A stretch of 64,000 nucleotides of DNA from Pseudothauera lacus (GTDB lineage: Bacteria; Pseudomonadota; Gammaproteobacteria; Burkholderiales; Rhodocyclaceae), in assembly GCF_003034845.1 (NCBI RefSeq), contig NZ_PZKC01000004.1, forward strand, positions 62,001 to 126,000. The letters run 5' to 3'. How positions within the stretch are numbered: position 1 is the first letter of the stretch; each line of letters starts with the position of its first letter. Of the stretch, positions 43,136 through 51,164 are shown one piece after another. The translations under genes and the position numbers were made by a program. The notes beneath the pieces were generated by a model. It was not told where the DNA came from and made no database searches. It saw nothing but the letters and a program-made list of their open reading frames with translations.

Positions 43136-43485
43136 ATGTGGAGATCGTCGGTGCGGGTTGGGTGCTGCCGCTGGCCTTCGTGCTGCAGGGCGCGAGTGCG
43201 GCGCTGATCGTGGTGCGCCTGCTGCGCGGGCCTACCGCGCCCGACCGCGTGGTGGCCATCGATGCGCTGACCCTGCTGGGGGTGGCGGTGGTTGCGCTGC
43301 TGGCGCTGCATACCGCGCAGTCTGCGCTGCTCGATGCCGCGGTGGTGCTGGCATTGGTGTCCTTCCTCGGTACCACGGCCTTCATGCTGATGTTTGCGCC
43401 GCGCAAGGGTGAGGCGGAGCGTCTCGCCGGGGAACTGGCGAGCGGTGAGCGGCGCGCTGCGGATGTGCCGGAGGTGCGGCGATGA
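43132..43485 (+). CDS. mrpF: Mrp antiporter subunit F
   Basis: This is a 117-residue small membrane subunit. The conserved segment RLLRGPTAPDRVVAIDALTL identifies MrpF; three helices are predicted. It overlaps both neighbours by ATGA junctions, so subunit amounts are probably set by coupled translation. Confidence 0.93.
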   Translation: MNVEIVGAGWVLPLAFVLQGASAALIVVRLLRGPTAPDRVVAIDALTLLGVAVVALLALHTAQSALLDAAVVLALVSFLGTTAFMLMFAPRKGEAERLAGELASGERRAADVPEVRR

Positions 43486-43877
43486 GTGCGTCGCCGCTGG
43501 CCTGGCTGGCGAGTGTGCTGATCCTCGCCGGCACGCTGTTCTGTCTTATCGGCGCCATTGGCGTGCTGCGCCTGCCCGACTGCTATACGCGCATGCACGC
43601 GGCGAGCAAGGCGGGGGCGCTGGGGGCGGCGATGGTGCTTGGCGGCGTTGCCGCGGCAACCAGCGGCGAGGCGGCGCTGGAGGCAATGTTTGCCCTGTTG
43701 GTGCTGCTGGCTACTGCGCCGCTGGCTGCACATGCGCTGTCGCGTGCTGCGCACCGTGTCGGGACGCGCCCGCAGACCGGCGTGCTGGGCGATGCGCTGG
43801 CGGAAGATGCCGATGGTGCGGCGGACGCCGGCGTCAAGGGCTCAGCGCGAGGTGGTGGGCGGGTCGGAGAGCCCTGA
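43482..43877 (+). CDS. mrpG: Mrp antiporter subunit G
   Basis: This is a 131-residue last subunit of the Mrp complex. The hallmark GVLRLPDCYTRMHAASKAG is present and three helices are predicted. The hydrophilic tail is longer than usual, and its last 36 bases overlap the end of the convergent acyltransferase gene, so the two genes share 3' ends. Confidence 0.92.
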   Translation: MSASPLAWLASVLILAGTLFCLIGAIGVLRLPDCYTRMHAASKAGALGAAMVLGGVAAATSGEAALEAMFALLVLLATAPLAAHALSRAAHRVGTRPQTGVLGDALAEDADGAADAGVKGSARGGGRVGEP

Positions 43878-44624
43878 ACTGCCGGCGCCTTCCTCGAAGC
43901 CGCGTTCGATCTCTTCCTGGATCACCCGCCAGATCGGCTTTACGATGAAGCGCATGTTCTTGATGATGGCGTGTACGTCCATCATCGACGGCACCCGCAG
44001 GCCGCGGTGATCGACACCTCCGCCGATCTGGCGGATTTCCACGCCGAGCTTGCCGAAATGCGCCGCCAGCCGCGGTTCGGTGAGGACGAAGAGCGTATCG
44101 ACGCCGCTGCGTGCGGCCAAGGCCACGGCACCGAGGTAGAGCCCGATGGGAATGTAGGGGAAGCGCGGGCGGTCGGCGGCGCCGAAATCCTCGTCGTGAA
44201 TGGGGGCGGCGTCGCGCGCTTCGCCGCGGCGGCGGCGGTAGGTGGCACGCACGGCGAGGCGGGAGACCTCGGCAATACGCTCCCGGGGCAGGCGCGCGGG
44301 GTCGATGATGCGGCGGTCGAGTGTGTGCGCGCAGGTGTGCTCGAAGGGCAGCAGTTCGTCGGCGCTGCGGGTGAGCACCAGCCGGGTACAGCCGACCGGC
44401 TGCTCCGGGGCCTGCGAGGTGGTGAGCAGGCAGTGCAGGCTGCGCGCGTCGAATTCGTCGGTCTCGCGGCGGTCGGGGCGTTCGGGTTCGAACTTCAGTT
44501 CCTCGCAGTACACCTCGTGGCGGATGCGATAGACGCGGTCTCGCAGGGTGTCGTCGACGGCCGGGGCGATGCGGAAATACTTGCGGAAGCCGTGCCCGAG
44601 GTTGAAGCGTTCGAAGAGCAGCAT
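43842..44624 (-). CDS. PEP-CTERM/exosortase-associated GNAT-like acyltransferase
   Basis: This 260-residue soluble protein matches the exosortase-system acyltransferase family (GNAT fold, TIGR03694-like). Hallmarks are YRIRHEVYCEELKFEP near the N-terminus, the IAEVSRLAV segment and FPYIPIGLYLGAVALAA. The family resembles autoinducer synthases in fold and occurs only in genomes with PEP-CTERM sorting; its substrate is not known. It starts 9 bases after the downstream end of the second permease gene and is the last gene of a three-gene minus-strand unit. Confidence 0.87.
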   Translation of the reverse strand: MLLFERFNLGHGFRKYFRIAPAVDDTLRDRVYRIRHEVYCEELKFEPERPDRRETDEFDARSLHCLLTTSQAPEQPVGCTRLVLTRSADELLPFEHTCAHTLDRRIIDPARLPRERIAEVSRLAVRATYRRRRGEARDAAPIHDEDFGAADRPRFPYIPIGLYLGAVALAARSGVDTLFVLTEPRLAAHFGKLGVEIRQIGGGVDHRGLRVPSMMDVHAIIKNMRFIVKPIWRVIQEEIERGFEEGAGSSGLSDPPTTSR

Positions 44625-44633
44625 GTGGGCAAC

Positions 44634-45848
44634 TCAGTTGGTCTGGCGCAGGGCTTCCACCACCGGCGTGGCCGAGACGCGACGGGCGGGAAAGACCGCT
44701 GCCAGCACGGTGGCGGCAAAGCCGATCAGGAAGGCGGTGAGCACGGTGGCGGGGATGACGCGGATGAACGCAGTGTAGCCGACGTTGGCATTGGGCGGCG
44801 GCGGCATGGGGATGCCAATGGCGGAAATGATGAGCGCCAGCGTGATGCCGATCACGACCCCGAGGGTGGCGCCGAGCGCACCGAGGACGAGGTTCTCCAC
44901 CACGATGAGGCGGAACACGTCGCGCTTGCGGTTGCCCAGTGCCTGCAGGGTGCCGAACTCGCCCAGGCGTTCGAAGGCGCTCATGTTGACGCTGTTGGCC
45001 ACCGACAGCAGCACCATGAAAAGGATGATCCACTGCAGCACGCCGAACTGGCGGTCGTAGAGCTGCAGGGTCTTGTCGTAGAAGTCGGACAGCTCGCGCC
45101 AGTTGCGTGCCTCCATGCTTGCCGCGTCGATGCGCGCCCGCACCGCGGCGTGGGCGCTGTCGGTGTCGGCGGTGTGGTGCAGGGTCACCACCAGTACGTT
45201 GGCGCCCGGGGTGTCCATCAGGGTCTGCGCCGCCGCCAGCGGAATGCGCACTGCACGGGCGTCGAAGTCCTTCGAGAAGCTCTGGAAGACGCCGACGATG
45301 TCGAAGTCCAGAGTGTTCATGGCGCCATCGGCGGTGGTCATCACCAGTGTCGCCTGGTCGCCAGGGCGCAGGTTCATGGCGTGCGCGACGCCCTGGCCGA
45401 GCAGCATGCCGAATTCGTCGCCGTCCTCGAGCTGGCGTCCGGCGGTGATCTGCAGATAGGTGCCGAGGCGGGCCTCCTTGTCGGGCTCGATGCCCTCGCC
45501 GATGATGGCCAGGTCGCGGCGGCCGTTGTTGATCAGGCCGGCGAAGTTCAGCCGCGCGGCGACCTCGGCGACCGCCTCGTGTTCGGCCAGGGTGGCCGCC
45601 AGGCGCTCCGGCTGGTCGATCAGGAAGCGGTCGGGCTGGCGCGTGCCGCGGTCAAGGAAGTCCTTGCGGAAGACCTGCACGTGGCCGGTCTGCGAGTGGA
45701 TGATGGCTTCGCCGAGCTGGTGGAAGATGTCATGTACGAAGCCCCCGGAGAGGATCAGCCCACTGACCCCGAAGACGATTGCCGCCAGCGTCATCGCGGT
45801 ACGCAGTTTCTGGCGGAAGATGTTGCGCAGGGCGAGCTTGAAGAGCAT
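44634..45848 (-). CDS. FtsX/MacB-type ABC transporter permease (second)
   Basis: This is a 404-residue permease. The N-terminal helix follows LALRNIFRQKLRTAMTLAAI. A large periplasmic domain (about 45-270) and three C-terminal helices with the FtsX signature ERLGEFGTLQALGNRKRDVF complete it. The loop IGIPMPPPP before the last helix is shared with its upstream neighbour, so the two are paralogous partners. MacB/LolCE-like permeases work with an ABC ATPase to move lipoproteins or peptides across the envelope. No ATPase gene lies beside these two. Confidence 0.9.
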   Translation of the reverse strand: MLFKLALRNIFRQKLRTAMTLAAIVFGVSGLILSGGFVHDIFHQLGEAIIHSQTGHVQVFRKDFLDRGTRQPDRFLIDQPERLAATLAEHEAVAEVAARLNFAGLINNGRRDLAIIGEGIEPDKEARLGTYLQITAGRQLEDGDEFGMLLGQGVAHAMNLRPGDQATLVMTTADGAMNTLDFDIVGVFQSFSKDFDARAVRIPLAAAQTLMDTPGANVLVVTLHHTADTDSAHAAVRARIDAASMEARNWRELSDFYDKTLQLYDRQFGVLQWIILFMVLLSVANSVNMSAFERLGEFGTLQALGNRKRDVFRLIVVENLVLGALGATLGVVIGITLALIISAIGIPMPPPPNANVGYTAFIRVIPATVLTAFLIGFAATVLAAVFPARRVSATPVVEALRQTN

Positions 45849-45853
45849 GGCAG

Positions 45854-47092
45854 TCAGCGCTGGTGGCGCAGGGCGTCAACGATGTTCATGCGCGAGGCCT
45901 TCCACGCCGGGGCTAGGCCGGCCAGCAGGGTGGTGAAGAAGGCAAGGATGAAGCCGTCCATCGCCAGAGCGGGGGAGATGGCGATCTCGCCGATGTAGCC
46001 GCGCGCCATGCCGGGTGGGGGCGGCATCGGAATGCCGATCAGCGATACCACTTCGCCGAGGGCGTAACCGAGCACGACGCCGATCACGCCGCCGACCACG
46101 CCGAGCAGCATGCCTTCGACGATGAACAGCGCGAGGATGCCGCGCCGGCGCACACCGAGGGCCATCGAGGTGCCGATTTCACTGGTGCGCTCGATGACCG
46201 CCATCGACAGGGTGTTGGAGATGCTGAGAATGACGATCAGCGCGATCAGCAGGCGGACCACGCCGACCTGCTTGGAAAACAGTTCGACGGTCTTGTTGTA
46301 GAAGTCGGCCAGCGCATGCCAGGGGATGACTTCGAACTCTCCTGCAGGCAGCTGTGCGCGCATGCGCTCGATGCTGCGGTCGGTGGCGGCGGTGTCATTG
46401 AGCAGGATCACCCAGCTGGTGGCCCCCTGCACGCGGATCAGCTCGCGGGCGACGGCAATCGGCGTGCGCAGTACGGTGTCGTCGTACTCCTTGGTGATGG
46501 TTGCGAAGATGCCGGCAACCTGCAGTTCGACGGCGTTGATGCCGCCGCTGGCGGTGGTGGCGAGCAGCACCACGGTATCGCCGGGGCCCGCTCCCAGGTT
46601 GGCGGCCAGTCCCTCGCCAAGGAGGACGGAGCTGCCCGGGCTGGCGGTGAGGTCACGGCCGGCGACAATGGTGATGGCGGCGGAGATCGGTGCTTCCAGT
46701 GCGGGGTCTATGCCTTCGCCGATGAAGGAGATGGTGTCGTCGCCGTGGCTGATCAGACCGCTGAAGGCGAGCCGCGGCGCCACCGTGAGTGCACTGTCGC
46801 CGGCTGCCCGCGCCGCCACCGTGGTGTCGTCGGGGAGCAGGTAGTTGTAGGGGTCGCCGAGCCCCTCCTGGAAGTAGCCCGGACGGGTGACCTGGACGTG
46901 CCCGAGCTGCGAGTGGATGGTCATCTCGCGCATGTTCAGCAGTATCCAGTGGATGAAGCCGCCGGCGAGCAGGTAGGCGATCACCCCGCCGCAGATGATG
47001 AGCAGTGCGAGCAGCGCGCGACGGCGCTGCCGGCTTGCATTTCGGGCGGCGAGGGAGAAGACTTGCAGGGTGTGATTCAGAATGGAAGCCAA
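45854..47092 (-). CDS. FtsX/MacB-type ABC transporter permease (first)
   Basis: This is a 412-residue permease with the same layout as its neighbour: an N-terminal helix after LAARNASRQRRR, a periplasmic domain, then three C-terminal helices with ERTSEIGTSMALGVRRRGIL and IGIPMPPPP. The frame opens only at a TTG (47092); the codons upstream reach a stop without an ATG or GTG. It is divergent from the ThiF-like gene, with a 72-base shared control region containing the palindromic CTATCATAG. LolCE-like heterodimer formation with the second permease is likely. Confidence 0.88.
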   Translation of the reverse strand: MASILNHTLQVFSLAARNASRQRRRALLALLIICGGVIAYLLAGGFIHWILLNMREMTIHSQLGHVQVTRPGYFQEGLGDPYNYLLPDDTTVAARAAGDSALTVAPRLAFSGLISHGDDTISFIGEGIDPALEAPISAAITIVAGRDLTASPGSSVLLGEGLAANLGAGPGDTVVLLATTASGGINAVELQVAGIFATITKEYDDTVLRTPIAVARELIRVQGATSWVILLNDTAATDRSIERMRAQLPAGEFEVIPWHALADFYNKTVELFSKQVGVVRLLIALIVILSISNTLSMAVIERTSEIGTSMALGVRRRGILALFIVEGMLLGVVGGVIGVVLGYALGEVVSLIGIPMPPPPGMARGYIGEIAISPALAMDGFILAFFTTLLAGLAPAWKASRMNIVDALRHQR

Positions 47093-47164
47093 GATGCCGT
47101 TTCACTCTGCGCATGAGCTTCTATCATAGCTGCACGGGCCGCAGGACATGAAGGAGAAATAGGG
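47093..47164. promoter_or_regulatory. Divergent control region between permease and ThiF-like genes
   Basis: The 72 bases contain CTATCATAG at about 47120-47130, a palindrome that could serve as a -10 in both directions. AAGGAG precedes the GTG start of the ThiF-like gene. No sigma-54 GG/GC pair with N10 spacing is present. Confidence 0.35.
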
Positions 47165-48052
47165 GTGACAGAGGGTTTCGACTACGATGCCGCGTTCTCG
47201 CGCAACCTCGGGTGGACAACGGCTGACGAGCAGCAGACGCTGCGCCGCAGCCGGGTGGCCATCGCCGGGCTGGGCGGAGTCGGTGGCGTGCATCTGCTCA
47301 CGCTGGCGCGGCTGGGCATCGGTGCCTTCAGCATTGCCGACTTTGACCGCTTCGATGTGGTCAACTTCAACCGCCAGGCCGGCGCGCTGGTGTCCTCGCT
47401 CGGCCAGCCGAAGGTCGAGGTACTGCAGCGCATGGCGCTGGACATCAACCCCGGCCTCGCCCTGCGAGCGTTTCCGGAAGGGGTCGGCGATGACAACATC
47501 GACGCCTTTCTCGATGGTGTGGATGTCTATGTTGACGGGCTCGACTTCTTCGCCTTCGCCGCGCGCCGCGCGGTGTTTGCCGCCTGCCACAGGCGCGGCA
47601 TACCCGCGGTGACCGCGGCGCCGCTGGGGATGGGTGCGGCGGTACTGGTGTTCATGCCGGGCGGGATGTCCTTCGAGGAGTATTTCCGCCTCGACGGTTG
47701 CGACGAGGAGGAAATGGCCATCCGTTTCCTCCTCGGCCTGTCTCCGGCGATGTTGCAGCGTGCCTATCTGGCCGACCCGTCGCGGGTCAATCTGGCCGAG
47801 CGGCGGGGGCCGTCGACGATCGCCGCATGTCAGATCTGTGCCGGCTTCACCGCTACCGAGGTACTGAAGATTCTGCTGCGCAGGGGGCGGCTGGTGGTGG
47901 CGCCGCGCGGCTATCAGTTCGACGCCTACCGCAACCGTCTGGCGACCACCTGGCGTCCGGGTGGCAATCGCAATCTGCTGCAACGCATCGGGCTGTGGGT
48001 GGCGCGCCGCCAGCTCGCCCGGATGAAGAAAGCCACGGAGGCCGCACGATGA
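47165..48052 (+). CDS. ThiF/MoeB/E1-like adenylyltransferase
   Basis: This is a 295-residue E1-fold enzyme. Motifs are the nucleotide-binding GLGGVG at 35-40, DFDRFDVVNFNRQ with arginine finger R70, and C222-x2-C225 (CQIC), a single CxxC where MoeB/ThiF normally have two pairs. E1-fold enzymes adenylate a C-terminal carboxylate of a small protein or peptide. Here no ThiS/MoaD-like carrier is adjacent. The start is GTG 47165, with AAGGAG 8 bases upstream. It overlaps the nitroreductase-like gene (ATGA). ThiF and nitroreductase domains are fused in the mycobacterial Rv1355c/MoeY group, so this looks like a split version of that pair. Confidence 0.85.
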   Translation: MTEGFDYDAAFSRNLGWTTADEQQTLRRSRVAIAGLGGVGGVHLLTLARLGIGAFSIADFDRFDVVNFNRQAGALVSSLGQPKVEVLQRMALDINPGLALRAFPEGVGDDNIDAFLDGVDVYVDGLDFFAFAARRAVFAACHRRGIPAVTAAPLGMGAAVLVFMPGGMSFEEYFRLDGCDEEEMAIRFLLGLSPAMLQRAYLADPSRVNLAERRGPSTIAACQICAGFTATEVLKILLRRGRLVVAPRGYQFDAYRNRLATTWRPGGNRNLLQRIGLWVARRQLARMKKATEAAR

Positions 48053-49122
48053 ACACGGACGATACCCTGCACCGCATCCTCGATCTGGCGCGCTGGGCGC
48101 CCAGCGGCGACAACACCCAGCCCTGGCGTTTCGAGCTGCCGGCGGGCGGAGGCATCGTCATCCATGGCCATGACACCCGCGACTGGTGCCTGTATGACTT
48201 CGACGGCCACGCCAGTCACATGGCTCATGGCGCCTTGCTGGCTACCCTGGAGATCGCCGCGAGCGCCTTTGGGCTGCGTGCGCAGTGGTCCTTGCGCCCG
48301 GGCAGTGAGGAGCGGGCGCCGGTCTATGACGTGGCGCTGAGCGCGGAACCCGGTGTGCAGCCGCACGCGCTGCTGCCCTTCATCGAGCAGCGTGCGGTGC
48401 AACGCCGGCCGATGCGCACCACTCCGCTCAGTGCGGCACAGCGCGAGGCGCTGCAGCAGGCGGTAGGCGAGGACTACGCGCTGGAGTTCTTCGAGAGTTT
48501 TGCCGCGCGGCGGGCGATGGCGGCGGTGATGTGGCACAACGCCCACATCCGCCTGACCTGCCCGGAGGCCTTCGCAGTACATCGCGAGATCATCGAGTGG
48601 GGCGCGCGCTACAGCGCGGACCGCATTCCCGAGCGTGCGGTGGGCGTCGATCGTGCCACTGGCCTGCTGATGCGCTGGGTGATGCAGAGCTGGGCGCGGG
48701 TGCGCTTCTTCAATCGTTTCCTGCTTGGCACCGTGCCGCCGCGTATCCAGCTCGACTACATTCCCGCGCTGGCCTGCTCTGCGCACGTGCTGATGCGTGC
48801 GCGCAGGGCCCCGGCCGGCATCGAGGACCACGTACGTGCCGGGGCGGCGATGCAGCGCATGTGGCTGACGGTGACCCGCCTCGGCCTGCACCTGCAGCCG
48901 GAGATGACACCAGTCATCTTCCGCTGGTATGTGCGCGATGGGCGCAGCTTCTCAGCCGACGAAGGCATACGGCGGCAGGCCGCCGAGCTTGCCGAGGCCT
49001 TCGAGCGCAGTGTCGGTGCCGGGGCGCAGGACAGTTTTGCCTTCCTGTGCCGCATCGGGGAGTCGGCGCCGCCGTGGTCGCGCTCCCTGCGGCAGAGCCT
49101 TGACGCGTTGATGAAGTCGTAG
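48049..49122 (+). CDS. Nitroreductase-like flavoprotein
   Basis: This is a 357-residue protein with the start typical of the FMN nitroreductase fold (ILDLARWAPSGDNTQPWRF) and a C-terminal segment VRAGAAMQRMWLTVTRLGLHLQPEM resembling the FMN-site GAAxQNxxLxAxxLGL. It is longer than ordinary nitroreductases (about 200 residues), as are the domains fused to ThiF in Rv1355c-like proteins. It starts within the stop of the ThiF-like gene. Redox modification of a substrate activated by the E1 partner, or dehydrogenation as in azoline oxidases, is a hypothesis only. Confidence 0.83.
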   Translation: MNTDDTLHRILDLARWAPSGDNTQPWRFELPAGGGIVIHGHDTRDWCLYDFDGHASHMAHGALLATLEIAASAFGLRAQWSLRPGSEERAPVYDVALSAEPGVQPHALLPFIEQRAVQRRPMRTTPLSAAQREALQQAVGEDYALEFFESFAARRAMAAVMWHNAHIRLTCPEAFAVHREIIEWGARYSADRIPERAVGVDRATGLLMRWVMQSWARVRFFNRFLLGTVPPRIQLDYIPALACSAHVLMRARRAPAGIEDHVRAGAAMQRMWLTVTRLGLHLQPEMTPVIFRWYVRDGRSFSADEGIRRQAAELAEAFERSVGAGAQDSFAFLCRIGESAPPWSRSLRQSLDALMKS

Positions 49123-49131
49123 TGCGAGGCT

Positions 49132-50010
49132 TCAGCGCGGCAGATGTGCGCTGCGCAGGCCGCCGAGCCGGAAGAAGGTCGACAGATCCTTGAAATCGCG
49201 CTGGTGGTAGGCCGGCATGGCGTCGTGGAGTTCGCGCAGGCGTGCCTGCAGGGCGCTGTCGGGCGCGCGTCGCGGTGCGCTCTTGAGCGCCACCATATAA
49301 GGAACCAGCAAGGTCGTGTAGACCTGTGCGCGGCCGTCGAGGGCCTGCGCCGCGGCGCGGAAATCGGCCACAGGAAAGGCTGCGCGCAGCGAATTGAGGT
49401 AGTCGATGGTGAAGATCTCGGGCTGTCGGTCGGCGTACTGATAGGCGAATTCGCGGATCGAACGCTCCGACTTGAGGTGACCGAAATCGACCAGATAAAC
49501 GCCGCCGTCGGGCTTGAGGATGCGTGCCACCTCGGCAAAAGTGTCGAGGAGCAACTGCCGGGTCGGCAGATGGTGCAGGGCCATGGTGGTCATCACCGCG
49601 TCCACGCTGGCATTGCCGAACATCTCCAGGCGGCTGATGTCGCCGTCGCGGAACTCGACATTGGCGAGCTGCAGATCGGCAACATGGGCGCGCGCCTTGC
49701 GCAGCATCTCGGCCGACAGGTCGACGCCGATGAAATGGCAGTCGGGATTCAGGCGTGCCACCTGGGCGAGCTGCGTCGCCGGTCCGCAGGCCAGATCGAC
49801 CACGGTGTCGCCGGGGCGGATGACGTCGCAGACCTGGCTGCAATGGTGCAGATAGACCGGTGCCATTACCCCACATTCGCGCCCGGCCTCGGTATACGCC
49901 TGCACCTGCTCGGCATCGGCCATCACCAGGTCCGGTTCCGGTGTGCGCGCGCAGGGGGTGAAGCTCAGCAACTCCCTGGCGATGGTGCGGGCGATGTTGA
50001 TGCTTGGCAT
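49132..50010 (-). CDS. Class I SAM-dependent methyltransferase
   Basis: This is a 292-residue methyltransferase with motif I VVDLACGPATQ, the acidic ribose-binding GVDLSAEML and motif IV MALHHLPTRQLL. The fold is that of UbiE/small-molecule methyltransferases. It is convergent with the nitroreductase-like gene (9-base gap) and has GGGAGA close to its ATG at 50010. Its target is unknown; position suggests a link with the ThiF/nitroreductase pair. Confidence 0.87.
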   Translation of the reverse strand: MPSINIARTIARELLSFTPCARTPEPDLVMADAEQVQAYTEAGRECGVMAPVYLHHCSQVCDVIRPGDTVVDLACGPATQLAQVARLNPDCHFIGVDLSAEMLRKARAHVADLQLANVEFRDGDISRLEMFGNASVDAVMTTMALHHLPTRQLLLDTFAEVARILKPDGGVYLVDFGHLKSERSIREFAYQYADRQPEIFTIDYLNSLRAAFPVADFRAAAQALDGRAQVYTTLLVPYMVALKSAPRRAPDSALQARLRELHDAMPAYHQRDFKDLSTFFRLGGLRSAHLPR

Positions 50011-50065
50011 GATGTTCTCCCGGAGCCGCAGGCTCTGCCAGTATGCGCCATCAAGGCCAGGACGG

Positions 50066-50098
50066 CAAAAAGCCGCCGATGCAATGCATCGGCGGCTT
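50066..50098 (-). terminator. Rho-independent terminator after the PEP-CTERM gene
   Basis: A 12-base perfect stem (AAGCCGCCGATG at 50070-50081 with 50087-50098) has a 5-base loop. On the minus strand it is followed by a T run. It separates the PEP-CTERM gene from the methyltransferase gene. Confidence 0.85.
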
Positions 50099-50118
50099 GG
50101 GTACTGCGTTGACGCTGA

Positions 50119-50961
50119 TCAGGCCTGCTGCTTGCGGCGACGCAGGGCGGCGGCGCCGAAGAGGCCAAGGCCGACCAGGGCGAGGCTGCCGGGCTCAGGC
50201 AGGAACTGGGCGGAGCCGTTGTGGTCGATATTGACCACCTGCGTGCCGCCGATCTCGGAGTAGAACGGGCTGAAGAAGGCCGGGCTGAAGCGGTCGACGT
50301 TGATGTCGACACGCAGATTCACGCCGGACAGATCGCCGACATCAACACCGTCGCGCGTCCATACGCCGGGGGCGGTCACGCCAGCGGCATCGAACTGGAA
50401 CTCAAGGACGCAGCTGCCGGTTTCCTGCGGGGTTCCGATCCCGCTGGTACGGGTCACCGTGCAGAAGCTGCTGGCCGTCGGCATGGTGGCCAGGCCGATC
50501 AGATCGGAAGTGCCGGCGTTGTAGCCGCCGCCGATGGAGGTGTCGTAGAAGATGCTGACACTCGAGGGCATGGTGAAGTTGACCGTGAAGGTCTGAACGG
50601 TCAGCGGTCCGACCGATCCGAAGGTGGCGCCGGAGACGAAGCCGACCAGCGGATCGAATACAGCCCACAGCTCGTAGCCGCCGGCGACGTTGAGGCCGGT
50701 GTCGGAGATCGGGTTGCCGAAGGTGTCAGTGAAACCGACACCGGCGATCAGGCCGGTCTCGACGAAGGTGTCGCCGATATCCAGGGCACCGTTGAAGTTG
50801 GAGTCGGTCAGGACGATGGTCGAGCCGCCACCGGAGATCTGCAGCTGATCGAAAGTGACGGTATTGCTGCCACCCAGCGAAACGTCGCTGAAGGTGGTGG
50901 GCAGTGCCAGTGCGGACAGCGGAGCTGCGAGCAGCGCGGCAAGCACGGTTTTCTTGAACAT
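50119..50961 (-). CDS. Secreted protein with PEP-CTERM sorting domain
   Basis: This 280-residue exported protein has a signal peptide (MFKKTVLAALLAAPLSALA) and a long beta-rich, Gly/Ser/Thr-rich body with only two cysteines. Its C-terminal sorting signal has PEP at 255-257, a hydrophobic helix and the basic tail RRRKQQA. Exosortase should cleave at PEP and pass the protein to the cell surface or EPS matrix. The exosortase gene is outside the window. The body has no recognised enzymatic domain. A sigma-54 promoter (51018-51032) precedes it and a terminator follows, so it is a single-gene unit and a probable PrsR target. Confidence 0.93.
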   Translation of the reverse strand: MFKKTVLAALLAAPLSALALPTTFSDVSLGGSNTVTFDQLQISGGGSTIVLTDSNFNGALDIGDTFVETGLIAGVGFTDTFGNPISDTGLNVAGGYELWAVFDPLVGFVSGATFGSVGPLTVQTFTVNFTMPSSVSIFYDTSIGGGYNAGTSDLIGLATMPTASSFCTVTRTSGIGTPQETGSCVLEFQFDAAGVTAPGVWTRDGVDVGDLSGVNLRVDINVDRFSPAFFSPFYSEIGGTQVVNIDHNGSAQFLPEPGSLALVGLGLFGAAALRRRKQQA

Positions 50962-51017
50962 GGTTGAGCTCCTTGGCTGGGGCGTTCAATAGCTGGGTCT
51001 TTCTGGGCCAACTATAA

Positions 51018-51032
51018 GCAACTCGCGGGCCA
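51018..51032 (-). promoter_or_regulatory. Sigma-54 (RpoN) promoter of the PEP-CTERM gene
   Basis: On the minus strand the sequence TGGCCCGCGAGTTGC has the -24 GG and -12 GC with the correct 10-base spacing, differing from the consensus TGGCACG-N4-TTGC at one position. It lies 56 bases before the ATG. An IHF-like site (TTTCAAAGCATTG, minus strand, 51063-51051) and an A/T-rich tract lie just upstream, as is usual for NtrC-type activation. Confidence 0.75.
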
Positions 51033-51164
51033 GGTTTTTGTGCTCTTTCTCAATGCTTTGAAAACAATAAGAAAAAATTCTATTCTTGGTCTGTAGTGAA
51101 GCGTGAGTGAAGGTGGGGTGAGGCCGGGGTGTAAAGAAATTCGACGTCCGTCAGATGCCGGCCC

